In this document: piece by piece, positions 37,422 to 50,000 of the stretch
Numbering within the stretch: position 1 is the first letter of the stretch
Layout: each line of letters starts with the position of its first letter
DNA from: Cryptomeria japonica
Lineage: Eukaryota; Streptophyta; Pinopsida; Cupressales; Cupressaceae
Assembly (NCBI RefSeq): GCF_030272615.1
Contig: NC_081409.1
Span: forward strand, 23,766,406 to 23,830,405
DNA: 64,000 bases
Direction: 5' to 3'
Notes under the pieces: model-generated
Seen by the model: only the letters and a program-made list of their open reading frames with translations
What the model was told of the DNA's origin: nothing
The model's database searches: none
Made by a program: the position numbers and the translations under genes

Positions 37422-40400
37422 TGTAATGCCCATACCCTAGTTAGACTTGTAAAACCCGTTTGACCATGATTGACTTCCTATGTGGCATTCTTGAAAGGTA
37501 GGTTAACATGGTCAAATGTGTAGTTTAGATAATATAAATAACTCTGCATACTTATTATTGTGCTTTTGCATCGATTCTCATGTAAATGTAATTGTTCCTA
37601 ACCTTTGTGATAAATCTTGAGCTAACGCCTTCATTGAATATGTATATGTATATGCATGTTTGTATGAATTCATGGGTGCAGGAGATTGCAGGTACAACAC
37701 CACTTAGGGCAAGGTTCATCTCCTTTGGGATTTGCAAGGTTGAGTATGCCTCTTTCATCTTTAGAATTCGGATTTGGTGGTCATATAACTCTCGTCTTGC
37801 CTTAGCCATGGTTAGGTGAGCATCGTGTGTGGATTCGTGGGGCTTTCTTTTCATTGGATTTCATGTCGAGTGATTTGGTGGACTTCCTCGTTTTGCATGC
37901 CTTGCACGAGGTAAGCGGAGTTTGTTGTTCTAAGTATTAAATTCAAATTTATGAGTAGACGTGCACATTAGTAATTTAGAAATTTAAATGGGTAGCTTCC
38001 TTTATATGATTAACCATTAATTTAAGAGATTGCCTTAAATTATTATTGTAGCAAGCTTAAGGTATTTAACTGGGGTTAGTGTGCTCATTTACACATTTGT
38101 AGTTGAGAAATTAGAATAAATAAGACTCTTGCATTAGATTTGTCATTTATTTAAAAAGGTCGCTTTATTATGTTATAGTGGATCAATTTAATAGTTAATT
38201 TTATTAATAGCGAATTTAATGAGCTATGCGTTTTAGGAAGGAAAGATTTAAAGTCATTCGGAAAAAAATAGAAATAAATTAATCATATTCACATTTGGAA
38301 GAGAAAAGGGTAAATTTTATTATTTAAAAGAAATTATTTCTTTTTACTTGTAAAGTGGATATAGTATAAAAGTTTGATTTTTAGAAAATTAAATTAATCA
38401 AAACGCCTTACCTTGGTCAATAATTTCGAAATAAGAAGTAGGCCTAAAATTTATATTGAGAAATTAAAATTTAAAAACGCAATAAGAAATAGAAGCATTT
38501 TAATTTTGATAAGGAAAGCGAATAAGATGTATTAAATGATGTAAATGAATGACTTCCATTTTCATTTTCATTCATTTTATTTTAAAAATAAATGCCTAAA
38601 TTCGAAATTGAAAATTAGGGCAAAAATAGGGTTTCTCATTTTAAACTAGTTGGGAAATGTTTTTGGGGGTTCTTGGCTTTTGGTCATTTTTTTTGGGAAA
38701 AACATGGTTTTTTTTTGCAAGAGAGATTGGGGATTTTGGACAGAGATGGAGTTTTAGAGCAGCAAATTTTGGAGCTCTTCTTCAAAAATATTCTTCCCAG
38801 AATGCGTTTGAAGGTAGGATTCCAACCCACCCTCTTGTTATTTGTTGGATCTTGAGTGGAAGATGGAATGCAAACATTGTTTTGGATTTGGTGGTAAATC
38901 TTCAACTCTTCTATTTATTTATTTTGGAATCCATAACATTCTGGAAAATGAAAGGAAAAAGAAAAGGGGTTGTGACTGCAATAAATGGAGAATGAGGGTT
39001 TTTACATTTTGTTTTGGTTGTTTTGTTCATGATCATTTCAAAAAAAAATATAGTTCCCCAATTGGTTGTTTGCTATGAGAAATCTGGAAAACATATGGAT
39101 TATGAGTTTCTTTCAAAATAGGAGGTTTCTGGAATGTGAGTTTCTTCAAAAAAAAAATATACAAAATGGAGAGGTTGCTAGAAAATGTTTTAAACCCCTG
39201 TCTGTGAGACTGTGTGATATGCATTTGGGGATTTGTTATTTGTTTTTTCTTATCTATTTCTTTTTTTTGTTACAAATCTGTATATTGTAGAAAACTATAA
39301 AAAAATAATAATAAAAAAAAAATATAAAATAAAATTTGAAACCCCCCCATCGCTGCTGGTAGCAACTGCTACCTGTTAGTAGCAGCGCTACCAGAGGTAG
39401 CGGACTGCTACCAAATGGTAGCAGCGCTACCAAAGGTAGCGGTCTGCTACCATTTGGTAGCAGCCCATCGCTGCTGGTAGCAACTGCTACCTGTTAGTAG
39501 CAGCGCTACCAGAGGTAGCGGACTGCTACCAAATGGTAGCAGCGCTACCAAAGGTAGCAGTGCTACCAATGGTAGCGGCCTGCTACCATTTGGTAGCAGC
39601 GCTACCAATGGTAGTTGGGCTGCCAAAGGGGAGGGCCCACGTGGGTGTCCATGTGGGTACCTTCCCTCTTTTTTTTATTTTGAAAAAAGTTTTTTTTATT
39701 TATTTATTAATTTACATTTTTTTTAATATTATATATAAATTAATTAGTGAAGTTAAATAAATGAGTGAAGTTAAATTTAGTTAAGAAATTTTAAATTCAG
39801 TTTTCTATTATATTATCTAATTTTAAATTCAGTTTCTATTATATTATTTAATTCCAAATTAGTAAATAATATTTGGATTTAGATAACCATCACTTGGTAA
39901 ATTTATACTTCATTTATAGTTATTGATTTCTTTTGATTATGTCATGCTCGGGTATTACACATTATTAACATGGGCTAAGTATTAATGATGGATTAATGTG
40001 AAGTTTTAAATAAAAGTTAATTTAACAAAACCATAAACTTGATCGACATTAATGGATAGAAATGATATGGAAAAACGAATGCCTCTTCCGGATGATGTCC
40101 TTGCAGATTAAATTGCTGTAATAAAATTTGGTTAGGTAATAGTGAGACTTGATATGCTAGTGTTTGGTCATAAGTCGGTCAAACCCCTAGTTAGGGTACC
40201 ATCAAACAATAGAATCTAGGTTGGTTTTTTTTTTTTTTGTTATGATTCAATTTGACCCGCTTTTAAAAGGGATCACTATGTAATAATCAATCGAGGTAGA
40301 TGTTGAATAGTGTATGTGTTCGCCTAAAGGGCAGAGTTGTAAAGACATGTAAATATGTAACCTTAACTATATTAAATGCCAGAGGGGTCTTGCGGTTGAG

Positions 40401-41958
40401 CAGACCCGGAGATGTAGCCCTTTAGGGGTGAACTCCAAGATCATATCTGTGTTATGCGATGTTTTTAGCTTACTTTGTTTTATGCTTTAAATTATCATGG
40501 ATGGTTGTATTCTTGTATAAGTGTATGGTGGAAATTTTAATGAATTTAAATCTAAGTGCATAACATTATTCATCTGGATAAATGTAGTTATTTAGGTTCA
40601 TAAAACATTGTAAATTATGATGATGGCAAAGTATTTAAAATATTGTAATTAACGTTGTGGAAAACGTATTTTGATAAGGTTAATTAAACGTAGTAATAGT
40701 GGAAAGAATCTTGCTAGGTTACATCATTGGGTTAGCTTGTTACTAAGCATGCAAATTGAACAAATGAGTATGGGAAAACAAAGATAGAATTAATGTTATA
40801 AATTCTAAGTTGGATTCTAAAGGATAAACAACATATAGGTAATCACTTTTATCTTCTTAAAGGAGTAACGCCATGTTAATTATGTTCACTACATTGGGTG
40901 AACTTGTTTAGTTAATTCACGTTTTAATCTTGACGATAATCCTTACCAAAATTAACTTGATAATTGGGTGAACTCAACTGGATATCCATAGTTGTAACCT
41001 TAATAAAGGAATCTCTTATGATTTCTAAAATGAACTAAAACGGGAAGTATTTGTATAGTTGTTATATCTAAATCTTAGTAAATGTACCTTTTCATATTAA
41101 CTTCATTTAACCAAAAAAGAGTGATATGCAACAAGATAATTGTATTTCAATCATAATGGAAGAACGTCACTATGAACTTATAATTCTAATCTTGAAATGA
41201 TGAATATCACCTTGCTAAATATATCTTAATTTAAAGGATGAACTCATGTGTTCCTAATACATTTTCATCTTAATGAATTTAGCCATCTATTAGTATTATT
41301 AAAACTTCAATGAATTCTATGGCTACTCACATCTTACCTTTCATAAAAGAACTACAACTGACTAGTTGGCTATGCATGAAATCAAATTAAGGGATCTCAC
41401 TCTATTAATTGTAGTTAATCCTTAATGAATGAATCTCGTCTGATTAACCATACTTTTAATATTAAAGGATGATATCGATTGTGAATGGATTCCCTAATCC
41501 CAATGAATGAACCTCATTATATTAAACGCTTGGAACCTATTTGGAAGCCTCTAAATGAAATTATGAATTTAAGTGCATTGAATAAATAACCTATCAAAGG
41601 CCTCCTAACCACCAAAGTAAATGAACGCTTCCTAAAATTCTAAGATGTCATATCTTTGAACACATATATGATCAAGATCTATGCATTATCTCGTAATTAA
41701 GATATCCAGTTTAATGGATCTAATGGCGCAAGTTGAGTTAGGTGTAAGCTTATGTAATCGTGTTGGGAAACTCCTTAGGATCGTTTTAGCCTTCCGCTGT
41801 GTTATCTAGTTAGAGATAACTTTGAGATAACTTCAATCTATCTTAATATTGTAACTTTTCATTAACGCTCTTAACTATTATTATAAAAAAAAAATATTTA
41901 CACTCTATTTGAGTGTTTTTAACTTAAACCCTTTGGGGTTTCTTGGCGGGGCATTACA
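37422..41958. mobile_element. Element G: 4.5 kb LTR-like insertion (probable giant solo LTR)
   Basis: The insertion starts TGTAATGCCC, ends GGGGCATTACA and is flanked by exact caaac copies (37417-37421 and 41959-41963). The TG...CA ends, short inverted termini and 5-bp TSD are those of an LTR, and plant Ty3/gypsy LTRs often start TGTAAT. No coding domain, primer site or second LTR was found, so I read it as a solo LTR. At 4537 bp it is long but within what Tat/Ogre-like elements reach. It contains a palindromic GC array (39348-39620) between AT-rich flanks. Alternatives are a non-coding LTR element whose two LTRs I failed to match, or a DNA transposon with about 10-bp inverted ends. Confidence 0.65.
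39348..39620. repeat. Palindromic GGTAGC/GCTACC array with 118-bp higher-order unit
   Basis: A block starting catcgctgctggtagc at 39348 repeats at 39466, a period of 118 bp. Within it, ggtagcagcgctacc-type palindromes recur every 15-30 bp. It is markedly GC-rich against AT-rich flanks. Confidence 0.88.
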
Positions 41959-43209
41959 CAAACTTAATCATCCATAAAAACATCAGATTCAACCTCGGTA
42001 ACATATATATCAGTAATATAACCAAAACTGTTAAACATGCAAACTCAAAAGCATATGAACAATATAAACCTCATAACACCAGATTTAATGTGGAAACCCA
42101 AATAAGGAAAAACCACTGTGGGATTTCGAACCCACTAAGAAATATACTCTTCTAGAGTATGCTCGGTTAAAAGCAAATCCTATTAAAGATTACAAACACA
42201 TAGCTAGATGTGACCCGGTTAAGGGATTTCCCTCAGATCTGTTAGGATCTTCACTTTGTTAGAAGTGACCTTGTTAAAGGATTTCAAACATTCAATCAGA
42301 ATGTCACCTTGCTAGAGGGTTTACATATAAGACTGTTAAGTCCACTCGGTTAAGAGATTTTCTATCACTTTCACAAAATAACAGTAATAAAAATCTATCT
42401 GCAACTTCACATCTAAAATGCTAAAGCAGATTCCTATTTGTTCAATACAATCTAGACATAGAACTAATCTTGTCTATCTGCTAGGCTTCTATACTCTGTT
42501 ATGCATCTTTTGATCTGAAAGCATTTTACCCTGCCTTGGAACTTGCATAATAGTCTTGGAACTTGTGCCAGGGTATTGTGGTTCAATCTGAGCTGTAGAT
42601 CTTCATGTCGACTTTCCATTGCCTTAGATTCATTAACAAACTTCTTCCACGGCTTACCAATCATTTAATCCACTCCAGCTCATCAGCTTCCTTCATTAAA
42701 TACCGCATGTAAACATTTAATGCATTTTGTTATAGCTCGGTTACAACTCGGTAACAACTCAGTGAATACTAAACTCCACTCGGTAGACATTCCGCCTTCA
42801 TTAACCGATAGTGATAACCTTAGGGTTTACCGACTAGGTTCCTTAGGGTTTACCGACTAGGTTCTTTGCTTGATAACATAGTATAGTATTAACCTTTACA
42901 ATTTACAACATATGTATGATGTTAAAACAATCTAAAACATCATGATCTCATCATTATGTGACTCGGTAGTAGTTGCCCATTAAATACCTTATTCATCATA
43001 TTCTTTCCTGTGTCTTTTACCGACATCTTTATAATCTTCATATCATACTTCTCAAGATATGGCAACATCATACTGAATTAGAAAATCAATTTCTTGACAT
43101 CAATGACAAAATAATAATATCAAGATAGTAAAACATCTTTAATCAGTTATATCCATAATCATCAACAAGCTTCTCAATATCCTTAAGAAATGCCAACAAT
43201 CTTTCATAG

Positions 43210-44260
43210 TCTGTTATAATGCAATATTGCCAACATCTGGTTCCAAAAACAAAATGCAAGGATCTTCATCCTTTTTCTCTGAATTGGTTTCCTCTGAGAC
43301 TGCAGTATATTCATCCACTCGAACATCAACACTCTCAATAATTCTCTATGTCCGGTTGTTAAAACACTTGTAGGCCTTACTCTTGGTGGAATAGCCAAGA
43401 AATATACCTTCATCACTTTTAGCCTCAAATTTTCTAATATAATCACCTCTCTTAATAAAACATTTGCTTCCAAATATTCTGAAATAACTAACATCAAGTG
43501 ATCTACCATACCAATATTCATAAGGAGTCTTGTCCTTAACTCTCTTTACCAGAATCTGGTTCACAATGTAGACAGCTGTGCTAACAACTTCTCTCCAGAA
43601 ATGTTTTGCTACACCTCCTTGTATCAACATCGTCCTAGTAGCTTCAACAATTGACCGTTTGTTTCTCTCTATGATACCATTCTGATGTGGTGTCCTTGGT
43701 GCAGAAATTTGTCGTTTGATACCATTTTCTTCACAATACCTAGTGAATTCTTTAGAAGTAAATTCACTGCCCTCGTTTGTCCTCAGACACTTTATCTTCT
43801 TACAACTCTCCTTCTCAACTAAGGCCTTGAATGCCTTGAAATTACCAAAATCTTCAGTCTTATCCTTCAAGAATGTGACTCACATAATCCTTGAGCAGTC
43901 ATCAGTGAAGATCATAAAATATCTGTCACCTTGAATACTTTTTATTCTTATTGGTCCACAAAGATCCATATAAACCAAATCTAACAAATGTTCCCCTGAA
44001 AAGGATTAGCTCTTGGAAGTTGAGGATGTCATCTTTCCCAACTAACATTCTTTGCACAAAGCATTAACCGGTTTGTCTAACTGAGGCATACTTCTCACTG
44101 TCTTGAACTTACTCACTTTAACAATGTTATCAAAGTTTATATGACAAAATCTCCTATGACAAAGCCAACTATCATCTATCTTTGCAATTAAACATTTGTT
44201 GACTTTAGGATTAAGGTGAAACAAGTTACCTAGTTTGTTTCCCGGTTGCAATCAGTTCAC
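43210..44260 (-). pseudogene. Element E integrase with GAG-pre-integrase domain
   Basis: A DSWLCHRRFCHINFDNIVK pre-integrase block (44.17 kb) is followed by the integrase core. The core has LRTNEGSEFTSKEF, then APRTPHQNGIIERNKRS, and farther on IFGSKCFIKRGDY and EGIFLGYS. F is inserted just beyond the C-terminal end. It is broken. Confidence 0.88.
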
Positions 44261-44489
44261 CTTTGCTATCATAGATTCTACACATACCATTTTTAAACTC
44301 TAATGGGTATCCTTTGTCATTGAGTTGTGCCACACTCAAAATATTGTGCTTTAGACCTTCAACCTAGTAGACATCATCTGCACTGCTCTTTCCATTAAGA
44401 GAAATAGTTCCCTTACCTTTAACCATGCAGGGTGATTCATTACTAGATCTTACAAGTCCGCCATCAAATTCCTTCAGAGAAATAAATTT

Positions 44490-44535
44490 GCTCTGATCAC
44501 CGGTCATGTGATGTGAACAACCACTATCAATGATC
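44490..44535 (-). pseudogene. Element E protease active-site region
   Basis: The - strand reads DWIIDSGCSHHMTGDQ, the copia retropepsin active-site block, in its expected place between gag and integrase. Confidence 0.85.
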
Positions 44536-44749
44536 CAATCATCAGAGTTATCCATCCTGGATACTAATGCCTTTTGGTCTAACATCTCTTCTTTAATGGC
44601 TACAAACATAATGTCTTCATTAGCATCACCATCAGATTCCTCATCAGTGATACCACCATCAACAACAATAAGACAATCGACAACAATAAGACAATATATT
44701 TTTCCTTTACCCTTGTACTTCTTGAATTTCTCTCGTTTGTGCTCATTAT

Positions 44750-45605
44750 CACCATTAGGACAGTTTGCAGCAATGTCTCCAATCTTGTTGCATGCAAAAC
44801 ATTAAAAAGGTAATTTGCCTCTATATTTACATATACCTCTAGGCAACTACTTGGCCAACAATGCTTCAAGCTCAACTAAACTATCTTCATTATTAACTTC
44901 TCTGTTGGATCTGGATTCATAACTGTGACTGGCTTCTCTACTTTTCCTCACAGATGGGTTAAAAACAGAAGCTCTAAATGCAGACTCATATTTCTGTACA
45001 CTACCATCATAGCCATTTAATTCAAAAGTAGTAAGCTTGCCAATGATGGAGTCAAGAGCTACCTTATTTTTGTCAATGGATTTTAGCTCCTGAATAACTG
45101 CAACTCGGATAGTGTAGACCGGTAGCAGGGTTCTCAGAACCTTACTGATCACTGTGGAATCTTCCACTTTACCTCCTACACTCTTAATTTAACCGACTAT
45201 CTCTTTTATCTTTTGACCATGTTGTTGGATATTCTCACCTTCAGCCATCCACAAGTCATCAAACTTTCCTCTTAGACTCTCTTCTTTAGCAATCTTAACA
45301 TGTTCATCACCGCTATAAATCTCTTCAATTTTTTTCCATACCTCATATGCAGTTTCAAGACCATGAACATCTACATACTCTACATCAGACAAAGAACTGA
45401 TAATAGCCTCCAATGCTTGATGATTTTCTTGTTTCTCTTTCTTCTGATCATCAGTCAACATCCCAATAGGTGCAACATACTTAGTGTCGACATGTTCCCA
45501 ATATTGGCTTCCCGAACTCTTGATATAAATTTTCATTCTGTCACTCCATATCTTGTCGTTCTCTCTATTAAAATTCAGACCTTCCTTCTTCATCATGATC
45601 TGCAA
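44750..45605 (-). pseudogene. Element E gag (capsid plus zinc-knuckle-like motif)
   Basis: The capsid-type region starts at the ATG near 45605. It includes DRMKIYIKSSGSQYWEH, YEVWKKIEEIYSGDEHVK and WMAEGENIQQH, parallel to F's gag. A zinc-knuckle-like CFACNKIG...NC lies at 44760-44801. It is broken. Confidence 0.82.
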
Positions 45606-45646
45606 GATCTTTACCTCAAGTTGTTAGGCTTAGACCTTAGAGGACC

Positions 45647-45666
45647 TGGATTGCTCTGATACCAAT
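45647..45666 (-). other. Primer-binding site of element E
   Basis: The - strand reads attggtatcagagcaatcc beside the LTR, the canonical initiator-Met-tRNA site. Confidence 0.88.
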
Positions 45667-47037
45667 TGATGGTATGATGAAAGAATAAGTATCCAATCAA
45701 CTATTGAGAGGGGGGGGTGAATCAGTAGTTATAAAAATTGATACAAACTTCACCAATCTCAAAAATCAATCTCTCAAAATAAACTTAGAACCAACAATGT
45801 AATACCTATGTCAAGATAAAAACTCATAAGATAAACCGGTTGACTGTTACAACAAATTAACAGTAAAGAACTTCTTCATTTCTTAATGCTTCCGATTATC
45901 ATGACTTATCAAAGTAGTTAAGTAGTTAAGTAAATCAACCATGAAAACATAACCACAAAAACATTCACTACTTGAAACAAATATTTTTTGACGTGGAAAC
46001 CCAAATAGGTAAAAACCACGGTGAGATGAGACTCACAAGATAACTATCTGAACTCTTCTGAAGTTTGCCCTGTTAGGAGCCTATCCTGTTAAAGCTTTAC
46101 AAAAAGTTCTGTTAAGAACTGATCCTATTAGAAATCACCTAGTTAAGGGATTGACTACAATGCCTTGTTAGAAGCAACACCTTGTAAGGAGTAACCTTGG
46201 TAGAAGATTTGAAAATCCAAGCTAATGGATCACCTTGTTAGAGGATTTGAATAAAACCAAGCTTGTTAGAGCTTACACAGTTAGGGGATTTCAATTCTGT
46301 TGTAATTGTTAGAAAACAATAGGAGTTTGTTGATATGTATGAATAGCACTACACTTGCTTGATCAAATCCATTTCATGCTCCTATCTTCCTTTACTCAAA
46401 TTGCAGATACATCATCCGGTTCGGCAGCCACTCACTCAACTGATCTTTGCTAACTCTTTGCCAACTCATTAAACTAAACAACTTCATTGACCTTATAAAC
46501 AAACCAATTAGGTCGGTAACACAACAAAAACCTAATTCTCATAGAGATTAAAAACAAATCAATTCAAGTATGACCGTTGGATTACATAGGATTCTCTGCA
46601 CATCAATCAAGAAAAAATCGATCACTCCTTGATCACCGCTTCATCGAACTTAGTAACTCATCGTGTGCTTTGCATTAGATGCAATACATTTTCTCATTCC
46701 CTAGACAAAACTCGTTACAACAACTCACCAAAATATCTTGAAATTGTCTTCAAACAATAATCATACGTGTCATAATCATTACCGCTCATCATCAGATCAT
46801 AAACCAATATAACCAATTCACCAAACTTAATCGGTTAGGGTTTATCAAAAACAACAGGTAGGGTTTACCGGTTACATCAATAGATAAGGTTTACACCAGT
46901 TATCGGTTCACTCCACAAATTCTTCCTACCGGTTATAGTAACAATATTACAATAATATCAACAATATCATTACTGGTTAATTGACATCAATGACAACATA
47001 ATAGATCATCAATGCAATCTTCATGCAAATGCCAACA
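45667..47037 (-). repeat. 5' LTR of element E
   Basis: It pairs with 26414-27783 in length (1371 against 1370 bp) and sequence. The LINE endonuclease reading resumes just to its right. Confidence 0.92.
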
Positions 47038-50000
47038 TAACTCTGACTGAAAAATATGAACACTAGATGATATGTTATGTGCAAATCTTGCAGGAGAACT
47101 TTTAATTCCCCTCGGTAAATGTTTATGGGCGAATAAACCTGAAGAAATATGCAAAGTCTGGATAGAGATATCACATAAAGATGAACATTTGGATAGGAAC
47201 TAGATCATTGTTGCAGGAGAATTCAATGCTATCCTTGACCATAAAGAAAAACAAGAACGCATTATGAGATTAAAAAGAAGCCTAGATGACTTCTCTGAAT
47301 TTGTTGCTTCAAATCATTGATTTGATGTGGCCCCCCAAAATGGTGTGTTTACCTGGACAAATAGGAGGAAGGACTTTACTAAAATTTCAGAACGGTTGGA
47401 TAGATTTTTGGTAGGAGTTCATTGGTTGGATACAAAGTTTGGTCTTGAATCGAGTATCCTCCCATACTCTCTTTTGGACCATTTTCCTATTCAGTTGTCT
47501 TTGGACAGAGGATCGAGTGAACATAAAGGAAATTTTAGATTCCAGAGCATGTGGTGGAGGGATAAGGATTTCAAAAATTTACTAAAGTAGTGGCGGTCAG
47601 AAAATGATGTGCTCTCTGGGACTCCAAGTTTTTCTTTTATGAAAAGGCTTCACTTTATCAAAAACAAGATCAAAATATGGAACAAGGTTTCCTTCGACAA
47701 CATTTTTGTGGAAAAACTTAAAGTGGAAGAGGATCTCAGATCTTTGAATGAAAAAGTTATTGAATATGGTATGACAAACGTAGAATTTGAGGCTGAAAAA
47801 TATTTGAAGAGTAAACTTGTTGAACTTCTTAGGAGAGAGGAGATTTATTGGAGGGATAAGTCCAGAGAGTTGTGGCTAGAAGCTGGAGATTATAACAATA
47901 AATTTTTTCACTCCTTAGTAAAAGCAAGTAGATCTCAAAATAAAATTTCTTTGATTAAAAACTCGGTAGGAGACATTTGTGCAAAGGAAGAAGAGATAGA
48001 CTAGGCTGCTATCAACCACTTTCAAAATATATTGGGAGCATCTCCTTCTACTTTCTTTCACTAGAATTACGATTTGTTGGAAGTCATACAGCCTATAGTG
48101 ACCACAAAAGATAATGAGAAGCCGATTGGCCCGTTTTCTATGCAAGAAATAATAAATGAAACTTTCGACATCCATCCCACTAAAGCACCAGGTCCAGACG
48201 GTTTCACGATAGATTTTTTCCAACAGTGTTGGGACTTCATTGGAGAATGCTTATGGTGAGTGGTAGAAGATTTTAGGAAGAAAGGAAAAGTTGTAAAAGA
48301 AATGAACAACACTGTAATACCTTTGATTCCAAAAAAGCAAGTGTGTGAAACCATGGCAGACTTCTGCCCTATTTCTTTGTGCAACGCTATCTACAAAATT
48401 TTGTCCAAGGCTTTGGCTAGTAGGCTTAAGGAAATTTTAAACAAGCTAATATCAGAAGAGTAGTATGGATTCACTCCAGGAAGGGAGATCTCCGATAGCA
48501 TAATTTGGCCTCGAAGATCATTCACACATTGCATAGTGAAAAGAAGAAAGGTATGATAGTCAAATTAGATGTAAGTAAAGCATATGATAGGGTGGTTTGG
48601 AAATTTTTGTTAAATGTCCTTAAGAGATTTGGTTTTATTGATAGATGGACAGATTGTATTTCTTCAGTTAGTTTCTCTTTGCTTGTCAATGGTGCTATTT
48701 GTGGCTTCTTTAAGGCCACAAACTAGTTAAAACAGGGTGATCCCCTGTCCCCTTCTCTTTTTGTTCTTGCAGCAGAAGTCCTGGGAAGAAATATAAAAAA
48801 GAAGTGTACTCAAGGCATGTGGAAAGGTATTGTGGTACATAAAGATATACAACCTGTATCTCATTCACAATTTGCAGACGACACAATTTTATTTGGGGAG
48901 GCCTCAGAGAATGAAGCATCTACTATCAAAAGAGTGCTGGAGGAATATGAAGAGGGGTCTAGACAAAGTATGAATAAGGAGAAGTCGCAAGTTTTCTTCC
49001 TCAATACAAGAAAAAGTAGACAAGTGGAGATAACAAGGATTCTAGATTTCCTAATTGGCTGCTTTCCTTTAAAGTATCTTGGCATTCCCTTATATGTTGG
49101 GAGGAACTACACTCAAATGTGGGAGGATATTATTAGCAAATGTCAAGCAAAAGTTGCCCTTTGGTAAAACAAATGGCTATCGTAGACAGACAGAATCCTA
49201 ATGATAAAAGTAGTGTTGTCATCAGTCCCCATTTACTAAATGTCTTGCTTCAGACTATCAACTAGAGAAGCAGGAGCTTTGGATGGTCTTTTGAAGAAAT
49301 TCTTGTGGGAAGGATGCAAAGAGGATGCCTCTTATCAATTGGGATATAACATGCCTTGTTCAGGAAGATGGGGGTGCTGGCCTAAGGAAGATGGATTTAT
49401 AGAATTTGGCATTGGGTGCAAAGCTATCTTGGAAAATGTACAAAAATCCTAATAGGTTGTTGTGCAGGATTCTAAGCCACAAATACTTAGACTCTTGTAG
49501 GTCAGAAAGGATTTCTATTGTGGCAGACTCAAATTGGGGCTCACCAACATGGAATTTCATTTGGGAAAGTAGGTGACTGGTAACAGAGCATTTGTCGTGG
49601 AGAATTGGAGACTAAAGGAGAGATAAGTTCTAGTGGGACTCTTGGAACAAGGGAAAAGTGATAACAGACCTTGTAGTAGAAAAAGAATGGATAAGGGAAG
49701 TGGAAGAATCTATGGGGAGCATGGTAAATGATTACATAGAAGCTTGCTCGCAAAAGAATCAACAAGTTATATGGAAGCAAATATCGGTGGGCAATAAGGA
49801 GAATAAGAGAAGATTGGTCGATATTTTGCGTTCCAGAAGAGTATGCTTCAATGGAGAAGAGGACAGTCTTATTTGGATTGCAGCAAAAATCTGGAGAGTA
49901 CAAGGTAAACTTGGAGTATGCATCTTAGAGGAGAAGAGTATTAGATAGTAAGTGGTCCTCTATGCTTTGTTGGCATAAGAGTGTTCTTCCTAAAGTAGGG

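Larger units (their letters stand above)
31110..43235 (-). mobile_element. Element F: Ty1/copia LTR element, best preserved in the window, carrying G
   Basis: LTRs are 31110-32644 (1535 bp) and 37346-43235 (about 1.35 kb without G). They begin tgatagtt and end gccaaca. The flanking 5-mers are tttgg (31105-31109) and tctgg (43236-43240), a 4-of-5 match. It reads leftward with gag, protease, integrase, RT and RNase H in copia order across 33.1-37.3 kb. Only a handful of breaks are visible. LTR divergence is about 5 percent over the first 290 bp, the lowest in the window, consistent with its position inside E. Pol is close to E's in sequence and also SIRE/Maximus-like, tentatively. Confidence 0.92.
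37346..43235 (-). repeat. 5' LTR of element F (split by G)
   Basis: The pieces are 37346-37421 and 41964-43235, aligning to 31110-32644 on either side of insertion G. Confidence 0.88.
26414..47037 (-). mobile_element. Element E: Ty1/copia LTR element inside the LINE, carrying F and a small DNA element
   Basis: LTRs are 26414-27783 and 45667-47037 (about 1370 bp each), starting tgatggtatgatg and ending gccaaca. The flanking 5-mers are tatct (26409-26413) and taact (47038-47042), a 4-of-5 match. It reads leftward: primer site at 45647-45666, gag, protease, integrase, [F inserted], RT, RNase H, polypurine tract at 27784. Without F and the small DNA element it is about 7.3 kb. LTR divergence is about 8 percent over the first 180 bp. 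Coding parts are broken in several places. Pol motifs (CDNTSAINISKNPV, VDDIIF) look SIRE/Maximus-like, a tentative lineage call. Confidence 0.9.

Noticed and set aside
39348-39620. CRISPR-like regular repeats
   Set aside because: The repeats are palindromes without unique spacers of constant length, lie inside a plant LTR-like element, and no cas gene is present.
39533-39760. Small hydrophobic protein with MVAALPKVAVLP repeats
   Set aside because: It is simply the GGTAGC palindrome array translated, followed by an AT-rich tail.
37422-41958. Element G as a DNA transposon with 7-bp target duplication (acaaact)
   Set aside because: The 5-bp caaac duplication with TG...CA ends fits an LTR better; the extra matching bases belong to the element ends. 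The alternative is kept as possible.
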